Positions 45,420-57,974 of a stretch of 64,000 nucleotides of DNA are shown one piece after another. Numbering within the stretch: position 1 is the first letter of the stretch; each line of letters begins with the position of its first letter. The notes beneath the pieces are model-generated. The model made no database searches. It was given only the letters and a program-made list of their open reading frames with translations, and was not told where the DNA came from. The DNA is from Hofstenia miamia (lineage: Eukaryota; Xenacoelomorpha; Acoela; Hofsteniidae), in assembly GCA_900660155.1 (NCBI GenBank), contig CABFPE010000168.1, positions 44,588-108,587 of the forward strand, in the 5' to 3' direction. A program made the position numbers and the translations under genes.

Positions 45420-46000
45420 GTATATACATTATACATTTTTTGAAAATTAAATCTTTATTCCACATTTGTACTAAATTTTTAAGTTATAGTCAAAGTGATT
45501 TAAAAAATTGAATTTTGTTTTCTTCAATTAAACTATATTCTCTATAAGTACCATCTCAAGAGCTGTTGATATTTATAACCCTACAGGTTTCTATTGACCA
45601 TTTGGATAAGACCACATACTTATCGATTGTAGAAAATATATAACTGTATCACAAAATAGGTAATCCTGATATAAACACAAAGTATGAAGCTACTTTATGT
45701 TGTTCTTTTTTTAATTTTTATTGAAAATCATTGAAATTGATAGTGTACAATAAATATCTATATACTTGTAATTTGCCAAAATCTATAATAGTAGCTCTAA
45801 TTTCAAACATATCTGTTGAAGTAACTACTGCGCGTTGTATTTAATTTTAATAAAACAAAATTTTGGAAAAAAGTAGGATTACTTATACAGTTTTCCAGAT
45901 GTCCAATAATCTTTTTTATTTTGTAACTTGGTCAATCAATTGAAAGCAATGATAATAATCAAGAAAATTTTCCTTATATTCTCAAAGTAATTTTTTTTAG

Positions 46001-46111
46001 AATGCCAAAATGGACCTGGCCCTGGAGGAATCGTTCTTCCCGGAAATATTACATCGAAAGGCAAAGTAGAAAATCCAACTTATACAATGGCTGGAAGAAA
46101 TAAAGATCTAG
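46001..46111 (+). CDS. ODF3/SHIPPO (CIMAP) family gene, exon 3
   Basis: A T-rich acceptor ends at 46000 and the donor G|GTATTT is at 46112. Again 111 bases in phase 1, the same length and phase as exon 2, which suggests that one exon carries one repeat. The frame reads K-C-Q-N-G-P-G-P-G-G-I-V-L-P, then K-G-K-V-E-N-P-T-Y-T-M-A-G-R. The expected next Pro-Gly-Pro exon was not found before 64000. Confidence 0.9.
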
Positions 46112-48440
46112 GTATTTGCTTGAAAAACATTAATTAATTGAATCATGAAAATCTATTGGTAACCATCATGATTATAGTGTATTTAATCTTATAGAATCGC
46201 CGCATTATATTTAAACAAATAATCGATTCGTAAAATATGGGCGAGTTAAGTAATTTGGTAATGCATTAACAAGCAACTCTTACTATCTTATATTTAATAA
46301 ATTTTGCTATGACTAAGAGCTGTAATGGACGTAAGGGTGTAGAGCCCTCAACAAGCCAACGGACTTCTTAGGATACTGCAATGTGAACAAAGAACTAGTA
46401 GATTTGTCATCAAAGTATTCAAGTTAAACAACATTGCATAATAAAGCCCTATTTAACACACGTTATTTTTGTCAGTTGAACTCAAAAAGAAAGGTTGATT
46501 CACCCCCTCTAATAACAATTTTTATACAAAATAGTTTTCAATGAAACTTTGTAAGTAGGTAGGTTATGACGTTATCGCTACGCTGATCGTATCATTTTCA
46601 AACCTAGGTGGTGAATGGTTTTTTGAAATTTTAGACTTTTTCAATAGGTTAATTTTTGTGATGCTTTCTGAGTTGACAAAACCTGGTTAATGGGACGCAT
46701 TTTACTTTGCAACAGATATAAAATGCCGAACAAAAACAGTAGTTTGATGTAAAAACTCAATGTGGCATAAGCAAAATTTTGAAAATATTGTTGACAAAAG
46801 TTCTGTACCAAGAGAACGAGTGGTTGAAATTACTTCAAATTTAGTCAAAATCCTTCGCATGCTATTAAAATATAATTAAAAAAACACAGACATATCGGGG
46901 TTTTGAAACAGCTAAAATTTAGAAAAGCTGATAGCAGTAGAATCATAACCCCCTTTGAAAAATAGGGTTAATAAGCAGATAAAGGATGAAAGGAATTACA
47001 TGCTTTTGTTCTATTAGATAATTTCATTTTATTCGAACTGTAGTTCTCAGATTTGACATGAATGAAAATATAACAATGACCACAGATCTATTAACAGATT
47101 TTTAGGTGTCCGGAATTGGCATAGGCTTTTCTTTTCCATATTTTATGTAATAATATTTTCTCTAACCATCTTGCTGATAGAAATATTTCAGTAAAATTTA
47201 GGGAAAGCTGCAACTATGAGCAATGATTTGTAGTTGTCTCAGCATCGCAATGGTCTTAGTTGAATAAGATGAATTAAAGCAACAATATATTAAACGCTTA
47301 AAATTTAAAAATATTTACTCTAACAGCAGCAGGTGGAAATGCTATTTAGATATAAATTTGGTATATAATTATATTTTCTATAACAGCAATTCTCATAGAA
47401 ACAGCGGCATAAAGTAATTCATGCAGCTGCATTAACTTTTGTCTGTTTTATTAAAGGCATAAAATCTAATAAACGGACATTATGTTGATTGAATAAAATA
47501 ATTGAAAATATATCTGTAACGCTTTATTCGCAAGCGGAACACTTCCGCTTTTCTCCTTTTTATAGCATAAATTACATTTATTTTCAAAGATAAGGTGCAG
47601 CAATACATTTACCTAATGCAGCATTTTCAATATCTAATTTTCAGACCAAAATAGATTCATAATTAGCAGCATCACATATATTATGCAATTTTTGTATCAT
47701 TTCATCAATAAATCATTCCTATATAATTGTAAAAATATAATTGAGAAAGTCAATCAAAACTTTGTTTTTCCTGACTTATTTAACTCAGTGATTTGATGAA
47801 AATTTATGCTTCAAATTAATCATTAATATCAATGAAATAATTTTATTAAGATGCATTTATAGTTTTGTTTATTTTGTGATTCATTTTAACTATTACAAAT
47901 GCTATAAAACCTACAAATTTGGTCAATTTTACCAATTCCATATAGTTTGGAACACCCTAATGAATATCTACATATTTTTTGATTAAGAATACAATTTAGT
48001 TTCGTTAGTTATGTAATATAGAAACTAAACTAAAATATTTTATGAAATTGGGAATTTCACTGTATTCGTTATGTTAATGAGGAATTTACATCAATGCATT
48101 TTGATATGAATACACAAAATCCTGCTCGTTGTGATATTTGCAGAAGCCAGGGGCGGAGCCAGTTTTTCAAAGTGGAGACTAAGATCCCATAAAGAACCAT
48201 GTCTTAAAAAAAGTTCATCTGGTTGAACGATATCCATATTTCTATTTTATTACACAACAAAATATTCCAATTAACTACAGAATCAGAATTCAAACCAATA
48301 AGATCCTCGGTGAATTTGGATTTAAATGTTGATACTTTATTAGCAGGAAAGATCACTTAGAACCTAAAAATTTTGAAAAACTTGTCTTTGAGTTTGGAAA
48401 AATGCCATTATAGTAACTTAATGTATTTCCATGTACAATA
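46112..48440. other. probable intron 3 of the ODF3-like gene
   Basis: AT-rich with no further exon seen. AGGGGCGGAGCCAG at 48149 resembles a common MITE terminus, without an identified partner. Confidence 0.4.
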
Positions 48441-48443
48441 AAT

Positions 48444-48444
<1 letters not shown>

Positions 48445-48497
<53 letters not shown>
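48445..48497. repeat. (TA)n microsatellite
   Basis: About 26 TA units. Confidence 0.95.
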
Positions 48498-48499
<2 letters not shown>

Positions 48500-48709
48500 T
48501 ATAATCATCAGAGTTAGCATTACAATAATAAATAGTATAGAGCAATAATTTGATGAGAGCATAGTGTAGCATAATACAACAATTTAAAGTTGCAAAAAAG
48601 CAAATAGTCAGAGAAGAATAATATCGAATTCAATGATGATTAAAAATGAAAAAATAGTATTAATTGTAAACTAAAATCAATTTGAGTTTAGCATCATTAA
48701 TTTTGTATA

Positions 48710-50340
48710 TTGCAACTAAACAACATTTACCAAATAGTACTTGTTGAAACCATTTGGCAAAAGAAAAGGGGTACAAATTCAACAGGTACTTTTGGATTAG
48801 AAACTATAAATAGCGTGAAATCAATTAGAAAACCTGTTGATGTAAATTCTTTGAAAATCTTATCTAGATTTAATTTGGTTTGCTTATTATTATTATTAAA
48901 AGATGTCAAGCTAAATGGTTGATGCATTAGTAGTGGTAAGGTCACACATTGGGATCAATTTGAGGGTTCTTGATCCAAGCCATATAACTGCATATATGTT
49001 AAGGATATGATTAGGAGTTTTTCTCTGTTTAGCTGACAACTGATTCTCTCATTTACATGTATGCAAGCTGTCAAAGAATTGATTGGATAACTGATTGTAG
49101 GTTATTATATTTTATATTAACTAGACAATATAGGTGACATATACATAGACTGATAATGAGACTGAGCATGTAGTATTAATTAAATGTAGATTAGGAAGTT
49201 GCAAGTAATTATCTATTTAATTATTTAATGTAATTAAAGCCAGTAATTTTTGGTAATGGCTAAATAAATATATATTTAGCAGCTAGTGACACTGCCCAGT
49301 TGCAAGTACAAATTACACATTACAAATCAAGTTTAAGTCAGTTACATCCAGCCTTGAGGGTTGCACTGAGTTAGGATAGGGAACACATAATCTACTTTGT
49401 TGAGCTGAGATTTGAAGACAATCCATCAAAAACAAAGGTGACTACTTGTTGGAAGATTTGGGAGATCAGAGTCAGATAGAGGCCCATGGGAAGATCAACT
49501 TTGAAAGAAACTGCAGCATTCAGTCCACACCTAAATAGTGTTTGATTATGATACAGTTGGTTACAGTTAATTAGAAGTATTAATGAATCAAAGCAGTTAG
49601 AAACAGTACATCCCTTCCCACACTTAACACAGAATTGATCAACATGAGTTAGAAATCTGTAGAAGATGCTACAATAGTATCTACTAACACATAGGCAAAA
49701 GACTTCCATGCATCATTCAGAGAACAGTTAGCAAAAGTTATATGCAATACCACTGTCTGAAAACAATGTATCAAGCACTAAAGATCTCTACTAAATCATG
49801 AATACTGATAGAACTGAGTAATGGCATGCAATAGGAGGAATATAGTGGCAAAGCCTGCTGAAGCAAAGCATTATAGCAGTCATCAAAAACAAATAATGAA
49901 TGATTCTGCATCAGCTAAACCCCAGAAATGAATGGGTCTACATAGAGTCATAAGTTTAGAAGCTCATGGCCATCTAGTATGATATAGCAGTTAGAATTAC
50001 AACTGAATTTAGCTGAACTGAAAATTTTATTAACTGATCATGCACAGAGCTGCCCTATTTAATTACAAATAAGTTAAATATCATATGCACAACCTGTCAA
50101 TGGCAGAAATAAATATAAATGTCTGTATTGACATCATCAGCATGATAAGCCACTTGGGATTTATTTGCATGGTAATGGAGACACTTAGAGGGGAGCATCA
50201 TAAGTGGATCAAGAAATGGAAATGATGAACAAAAACAAGAAATTAAAATGATGAATTAAAAGACAGCAGTAATTCCAAGTGCTGATACCACACGCCCACC
50301 AATGGTACCATGACAGCATAGAAGTGAGTATTTAGTGTAA
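48710..50340 (+). mobile_element. LTR/leader fragment of a gypsy-like element, copy B
   Basis: From about 48750 it follows the order seen at 52660-53500 and, inverted, at 6650-5860: ACAGGTACTTTTGGAT, then ACTATAAATAG (TATA-type), then a block around TAGGAGTTTTTCTC (49010), and CACCTAAATAGTG near 49528. Sequence past 49600 continues as leader-like DNA without a gag segment. A diverged, broken copy with approximate ends. Confidence 0.6.
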
Positions 50341-51589
50341 CATAATCCAATCATGTGGGGGGTCAAGTGGAGAGAATTAGAGGAAAGAACTAAGACTAAA
50401 TTTAGAAATAAATATTTATTTTACACACATGATTATTATTAGTTAAATCATTTGTAAAATTGTGAAGCAGTATTTTGATTAATATTAATTTGGCAGTACA
50501 TTTGACAAATGGTATAAGACTGAAATCACAAATGCTAATTAATGCTGACATGTGTAAATCATCAGACGAAGGAAAATCAGAAATTAGAAAATTGTCAACA
50601 ACTTAGATCTAACAGGTACTAGCTAAATATTTGCTTGTTTAATAGTTTCAAGTTTATAAGTGGTGCAATTTATTATTTTGATGATGACAAAAATTCATTG
50701 GATTTACTTCACTTTTAAGTTGCATAGTTTATTACTGGAAAGAAATTATATAATTTGGGATAATTAACAAGGTTCTATAAAATTTAAAAAATTCAAATAT
50801 GTTTTATGTCTCTAAAAGTAAAAAAATATGAGTGATCATTCAAGATAAACATTATTGAAGTTCGTAAATATAATTTCACAATAATAAACAATGAAAATAT
50901 GATTATGTTTATACTGTTGTATTGTAAAATGTCCTGTTTTTGTAGTTGTCCATAATATATTCAAAATGACTAGTTTACTGTAGAAAAATATTTATTTTCT
51001 ATGAAAAAACGGTTTCATTTGCTTTTCTTTATCAAAATTTTCGGATGAAAACAATGTATCTTAAGCATACAAAAAAATCACTAGCAAATATATTCATCAT
51101 ATTATTAATTTAAAATATTTGTCTATTTTTACGCTTTTATCTATCATTTCAAAATTTTCTCCAAAATTTCGAAAGTCTGTCCGAAACTTTTCTGCAAAAT
51201 TGGTCAATAAGCTTCCTTTACTCAATAAATTTACTATATTAACAGTTATAGTATAGTATATTGATGCCTACTGCGCATTAGTTAACATCAAACCCTACGT
51301 AAGGCGATTTATATTCAAATGCAATTAAAATTTAAGAAGTAAGGAGAGATTATTTTATAGTACAGATATGGACTATAAGATTGTTTACTATGCTGTTTAA
51401 TTGAGTCAAATTTATCTCATGAGATAAAACTTTCTACCCCCTCCCAATAAGATTTTATTCACTTCACTTAATTGTGCCATGAGCCATTTGTTAAATTAAA
51501 ACTAATGGCTTTGCACCTAACATTTATATGTTCGCCATTAAAATGGCTGTGTAGCTGGTAGCCAGTGCTTACCTGATGTGCTCTTAGGT

Positions 51590-52470
51590 TAGGTATAAGA
51601 ATAGGGGTTTTTATTTGTCATAACTTTCCTATGGTCATCACTATTTAGGTGACGAAGCCATGTGACGTTTCCTCTTCTTCTCTTATGTGGGCTACTGCCC
51701 AAAGCCAATCTCCACATAACAGTTCCTCTTCTTCATAAACAATTGACAGAATCCACTGCACCATCTTAGCTCAAGGATGACTAATTATGTGATTGTTCAT
51801 ATTACTATATTATGATCTTTAGGTTAACCCTCATAGGAAACTTCATGACTTGTTTGCATTGGATTTCAGTAATTTCATTAGATGTATTTACCTGTAGACT
51901 GAACTACCAACCAGTTCTTTTATTTTTGGCTGCATTGGTTGTTCACATGTATATTAGGTTATCATGTACATATTTATCTGTAGGGATATTACATGTAAGG
52001 AATTATAATAAGCTAATGCATCCTGTTTGCGAATTCTGATTATATTACAAACTAATTAATAACAAGAACAATCAATGCAATAAATTAGTCACTATTGTAT
52101 TCTCACACATTGTTTCATGCACTGAGTCACTGGCATTGCTGTTGGTGTTTCTCTCAATGTTCAAGTAGTAGCTGGAATTACTGTTGTTAATCCAAGCTTC
52201 AATATTAGTTGATCATATATTATTTGAATTAATAAGCAACACAAAGTTAGAGTAAAGGAAGAGAGGTGGAAACTTGGAATCTGCCACCTATCATACTAGT
52301 CAAGGAGGGAAAGTTGGTACAGCAGCTCCTAAATTAAGTTAAAATTTATTAGTGGGGAGGTTGTCAAGATTCTACATTAGTGAGATAGTTGTTGGATTAG
52401 TTTATAAGTATCATCCAAAAGTTTTACAGTTCTTATATCTTCCCATGCAATTTCTGTGATATCCTCTTGT
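51590..52470 (-). mobile_element. LTR/leader fragment of a gypsy-like element, copy C, inverted
   Basis: The reverse complement of about 51600-51740 matches 53415-53500 (the TGTGGAGAT, GCTTTGGGCAG and CACCTAAATAGTGA blocks). It lies head to head with the plus-oriented copy that begins near 52480. Ends approximate; relic. Confidence 0.5.
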
Positions 52471-52479
52471 TAGCTGAGG

Positions 52480-54790
52480 TAAGCAAGAGTGTAGCATCAT
52501 CCAAGATAAATCAAAAATAAGCTGCAAACATCGAGCAGAATGGAAATAAGATCAAAGAAATGATGATTAGAAATATTGTATTTAGATTAATCAGATTAAT
52601 TTAGATATATTTGTATTATGCAACCAAGAAATAACATATGCCAAAAAAGAGAGATTAGTATCAGTCAATAAAAATACTTTTGACAAAATGATGAGGGGAA
52701 GTTGCTTCCATTATTTTTAGCCGCCATCTTGGCAGACAAAAAGTGTAAATTTGAATTGACAGGTACTTTTCTGGATTTACTATAAATAGGAACTAAACAT
52801 TGTAAGTATTGCGCAACATTTAAATACCAACCTTTGTGCTTTAACAACACACAACAAAGTACTGAAATTTCGGCATAAGGTTTAATAACTTGAACCAAAG
52901 CGACCAGGGGACTTCCACTTCCATCCGAGAAGTTATTCAAGGGTCCCTGTGCCAGACTGTGAAAGTGCAGTTAGGTTAGGTGTAGGGGTTTTCTCTTGAT
53001 GAGTTGATTAGTGATCACTTACTACATGTACTAAAATAATTAACTGACAACAAATGGTTGCATGACCAAAACTTAGGAATTTTACTAATATTATTTTAGA
53101 TCCAAATTAATGACCAATGAATAACCAATAAAGTGAATGTACATGTATTAAATTTTAAATGTAAGTTAGGAAGCTGCTCAAAACTAATATATTTAGAAAT
53201 GCCAATATATTTTGGTAATGGCTACATGTAGTATGAAGCAGCTAGTAACAAGTCAGGTTGTGAATAGATAGAACACTTTTACAAAATAGAGTTTAAGTCG
53301 AATTGTGTCATGTCATGAGTATGCACTGAGCTAGGATAGGGTACACATAAGGTGTATCAATGAGCTGAGGTGTGGCACTCAACCAAACTGCACATTGGAG
53401 GAAGTGGTGAAACTGGATGTGGAGATCAGCTTTGGGGCAGATGCCCATTGTAATTCATTGGATAGATTACCTCATGGCTTCATCACCTAAATAGTGAATG
53501 GTTAATTCCAGTTTACTTAAGAGAACAGAAACAACAAGCCAAGCAGTATGCAAAAAATAAATCCTTACCTGCAGAACACAACTAATGTTATACAGTAGCA
53601 ATAGATATACAGTGGCAATGCCTGGTAGAGGATGTTACATGGCGACTGTGACTGCCAAGAACAGCAACTCTTAAGAAGAAACATTCAGTGGAACTACCTG
53701 CCTTTGACGACAAGACCTACAAGTGAAATTGAAAACAGCAACACATGGTTACATGGAAAAACATATAGTTAAGAGACAGAATTACCCAAAATCAAACCAA
53801 AGCACTTTAATAGGATCCTGGAATCACAATCAAGAAAATGGAAGACTACTACAAACCAAAGAGACAAATGACAAAAGGTAAAAAAGCAGCGCAAAGAAAA
53901 CTGCAATCAAGGCATCACCATACTTCAGCAAAAACTCAGCCATGGACACAGAATTGCAATCCCTAATTCACCCCTAGAAATGAACCCCCAGATACAAACC
54001 CACCAGACATAATTGATATGCTAAGGAAGAGCCAGGAAAATGAAACACTCCTAAAACATGAAATAGAACAGTTAACCAAGAATGTCAAAGAAATGGAACA
54101 ACAAAATTAAACAATTCTAAGTGAAATCAGATTAATAATGGAGATGCAGCTAGATAAACAATGCCAACTATTCCAAAATGAGATCAAAACCCTCACCCAC
54201 CAATTATCAGAGTCCAATAAAAGGTTTTTAGAACAAAACCAACAATGGCAAGAAAGGAATCAAGAACTGGAAAAAACAAACAGGCAACTAATCAAGGACA
54301 ATGATCTACAAGCAGGAGAATTGAAGCAGCTGAAAGACAAATTAAGACTAATACAGCTTACAGAAGAAGAAAACAGGAGCAGCATATAAACCCATGAAAT
54401 AGAATTTCATTCAAGAAAGGAAAGTGAGCTGCAGGCACCACATATACTGGCCAACAAAGAGTTGACATACAAGGACTCAGACTTGGAGAAGCAAAAATTC
54501 ATTAATGAATTCACAAAAGCAGTGACTACACAACTGCAAGAGGAATATACCATAAAAAACCACAGGAAACCCAAATACAAGGATTCAAGTCTACCATAGC
54601 TAACAACCAGCAATACTATACCTTGTAAGGCAACCCTACCCAAGTTTAATGGGAGGGTAGATGGTTATAATCCAAAATTCGCGAATGGCTACAAATGTTT
54701 GAATTAACAATGGCGGAGCCCAGAAAGAGCCAACAGGCAGCAGCCGCAAGACTCCTGTGATACTTAACATTCTCAATACATGATGCCAAT
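52480..54790 (+). mobile_element. LTR-leader-gag fragment of a gypsy-like element, copy D
   Basis: The LTR-like segment (about 52490-52850) carries a TATA-type box at 52782. The leader holds TTAGGTGTAGGGGTTTTCTC (52977) and CACCTAAATAGTGAATGG (53486). It is followed by the coiled-coil gag segment (54138-54389) and the start of a gag core (about 54640-54760), and then ends abruptly. No pol. It corresponds to the minus-strand copy at 4735-6860 and extends further into gag. Confidence 0.7.
54138..54389 (+). pseudogene. coiled-coil gag segment (copy 2)
   Basis: Heptad-rich stretch with L-F-Q-N-E-I-K-T-L, N-K-R-F-L-E-Q-N-Q-Q-W-Q-E-R-N and L-I-K-D-N-D-L-Q, the counterpart of 4967-5251 on the other strand. 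A segment resembling a gag core (K-F-N-G, then F-R-E-W-L-Q-M-F-E-L) follows near 54640-54705. Fossil. Confidence 0.7.
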
Positions 54791-55490
54791 TATATGTGAT
54801 CCTTGTGATTAACTGTATTATAAAAATTTGTGAATTTCAAAATATACATTGATTGAAATAGAATGCAGTGTATTTTTATTATTTATGCGTAAACAAGATC
54901 CTATGTAAAAATCATTTACTTTTTACAAAGATTTTCCACAATTTTAAAACATTCTGCAACCGTTTTTTTACTAAATAGCATTAAATTCAGATATTGCGAT
55001 ATGATTACAAGTTATTTAATAATATAAATACTGCCGAGGTTTTCCCACTGGTGGCATTTCAGTTATATTATAGTAAATTTGAGTCACCAAAAACTGACAG
55101 GGGGCAGACAAAGAAACTACGCTAATACTTACTTAAAAGGATTGGATTATGGGGATGGGAATGAATTTTTTCTGTGAGTGTTTATTTCAAATGAATGCTT
55201 CGATTGAGGACATTATTTTCCTCATGCATTTGCTTTAGTGTTATCAATGGCCTGAAACTGAAATGCCAAGACAAGATTAATAAAGTACAATTTCTTACAA
55301 GCGGTCAAAAATTAGACCATGCTTTACATTACTTTTGTATACCTTGTCGTAAAAAATGGGACAATATAATTTACAGTCAAACGGATAAACATATTTACAA
55401 ACAGAAAAATGGGAGTAATAGCAAAATGTATTGGCTATAATAACAAATGGTTTAAGTTTTTACAAATTTTCCATTGTTTACTAAGCATTT
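54791..55490. other. sequence without recognised features
   Basis: No exon or element end was recognised between the gag fragment and the mariner relic. Confidence 0.4.
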
Positions 55491-55499
55491 GGATAAACC

Positions 55500-56160
55500 C
55501 AGAGAAATACAGTTCATCAAATTTCTACGTATGACGGCGAAATTTTATGCTGCGATTCTTGGATTTTTTTCGACTAATGTCGCTTTCTTAAGTAGATTTA
55601 CCTTTTCCACTAAGTTCTTCATTATAATCCACACGTTTTCCCTGTATTAATATCTAGAGATTTTCAGACATGAAATTATGTTTTACGGTGGTGTGAGGGG
55701 TTGCGCCACCTTGTTCCAATATCCAACCGCTGTGGTGTAAAGCATTTGCATATGGAACAAATTTCAACACAATTTCGCAATAATTTTTATTGTTCATAGC
55801 TCTACTGTTCAGGGATAAGTTTCAAATATAATTTCGTTCCGAATAACCTAAAATCTCGAGAGAAAAACGTCCTAGAAACTGTCGTTTCAACTAGTTTCGG
55901 TAAAACTTCGTCGATTTTCCTTTTGCAAATCTGTGATATTTGGATCAATTTATGGGCAGTTTCTTTTTTATTCCGATGCATTGTCAAATGGTGAACAGAA
56001 ATTAAAATCCTTTCGATCAACTTTTGAGCTATATCTTGTCAAGAGAAAATGGGATTTTTCAAAGCTAAATTTGTCAATTTTTGCTTTTCATTTCCTCAAT
56101 TTTCAGAGGACGTCTAATTCCAACTTTTCTTTTGAGTGATCCACCATTTTCCGGAGCTTT
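55500..56160 (-). pseudogene. mariner/Tc1-like transposase relic
   Basis: On the minus strand the block G-W-I-L-E-Q-G-G-A-T-P-H-T-T-V-K (about 55727-55680) matches the second catalytic motif (F-Q-Q-D-G-A-T-P-H-T-T) of Tc1/mariner-type transposases, here with Q-D-G changed to Q-G-G. Upstream, N-Y-C-E-I-V-L-K-F-V fits the preceding helix. The part from 56020 to 55802 is open but not clearly recognisable. No inverted repeats were found. Confidence 0.45.
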
Positions 56161-57711
56161 AAATTTTCTGTAGAAGGTAGTCTTTTGCATGTCTGATGCT
56201 GTGTATAAAAACTACAATCATGGGTGACGTTGTGATTCAGAAATTCAACTTGTCTCGTCTGTTAGGCGTGTCAAATTACCATGAGAAAAATTGTAAATTT
56301 TATAAACACCAAAAATTAATTATCATCGTTGGTTACGTTACTAATATGCTCTACAAATCTAACTCTGATCATTTTCTTACCAGGGTAACACAACAAGGAC
56401 GAAAAGCAAAACTCTCCAACAAGATATAATCTCTTAGCCCTATTTGTTGTGTAGTAATGTAACTATGTGCTTCGACATCTGATCTTTTGCATACTATTTA
56501 GAACCAGTTTTATGGCGAAGAAAATACTCATCGATCACTAATTCGGTCAATACTAACCTATGGTTTTGTAATCTGGTTGTGAATCTCGAGTCTAATCAAA
56601 CAAGATGGAAAGTTGCTAAAAATATGACTATTATAATAGACTGAAACGTCTAAATTACTGCCGTTCTCGCTTCTACTGCAGTTGATAAACGTTATTTTTC
56701 TAATTAACATTATTCTCAAGCACAAATATGACGTAATTAATATTGTTGATTATATTAAACTCTTAACTCTTTGACTTCAGCTCCGAACGATTAACATCAA
56801 GGATTCTTGTCGAAACCTCATTATACCAAAAAACTACTACGCGGAAATTCTATTTCTTCAGAATACAAAGAATGATAAACTCTTTTGACAAAAGCACAAT
56901 CTGAATCTACTGTCAGGAGACGTTTCAGTTTTGAAAATTTATTCAGTAGTTAATGATTATTTCCTTAAAGAAACTGTAAACTTTTTAATAAAAAATACAT
57001 GTATATAATTTATTAACTAAGGTAAATATTAGTAATAAAAGCCCTTAATAATAATGATAATAATAATAATAATAATAATAACTTTTGCATCACTATTAGT
57101 AGTAATGAAATACTTAGGAAACATGTATAAAATCATAACATGCACTATACCAGTATTATTTAAATTTTAATATCAAACAGTTCCTCTTAAATTTTTTTTG
57201 ATTGAAAGCGTTCCTGTTCTTTCGATTATTGCAGCTAAACAGGATTATGGTATGAAAATTGGTCGGATAGATACATGGGATTAGGATGGGAGTAACTTTT
57301 TCTCAGGTATTATACAGCTATTATTCTAAGTGGGTACCAATGGCTCAATATGGGATAACCTCAAAGTGCTTTTATTGGAACTTTTCTTATTTAAAATTCT
57401 ATTATAGATAATATTTGAAATGCCGAAAACCAAAACTGAAACATTTTTTTAAACTGACCCTGAAGAAATGTAATTCATAGCAATAATTCTAGTAATAGTA
57501 AATCTTGAGAAAATTTATGGACTAAAAAGCCAGCGATTCAATTGCAAATGGACAATATATCTACACGTACTGGCTCTTAGGATAATGTTAACTGTTAATA
57601 TTCCATGAATAGCTCTTTTAGAAGTACTTAGCAACAAAGGTGGACACCCTCAAAATCTGTACCCAACCCACACTCATGCACTTTTAAAAAGTCTGTAACC
57701 AGCCGATACCC
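56161..57711. other. AT-rich region with microsatellite
   Basis: Contains an (AAT)n tract at 57046-57081; otherwise no gene or element was recognised. Near 57637-57710 the ACCCAACCCACA-type text resembles the GGGT-rich MITE internal repeats. Confidence 0.4.
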
Positions 57712-57970
57712 ATATATATATATATATATATATATATTAGCGCTGGATATTATATATATATATATATATATNNNNNNNNNNNNNNNNNNNNNNNNNNNNN
57801 NNNNNNNNNNNNNNNNNNNNNNNNNNNNNNNNNNNNNNNNNNNNNNNNNNNNNNNNNNNNNNNNNNNNNNNNNNNNNNNNNNNNNNNNNNNNNNNNNNNN
57901 NNNNNNNNNNNNNNNNNNNNNNNNNNNNNNNNNNNNNNNNNNNNNNNNNNNNNNNNNTATATATATATAT
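57712..57970. repeat. (TA)n tract with assembly gap 57772-57957
   Basis: TA runs lie at 57712-57737 and 57750-57771, then 186 N, then TA to 57970. The gap evidently spans a long TA microsatellite abutting the Tc1 element. Confidence 0.95.
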
Positions 57971-57974
57971 AGTA

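Noticed and set aside
48353-48562. Open frame with alternating Tyr-Ile residues.
   Set aside because: It is a translation of the (TA)n microsatellite.
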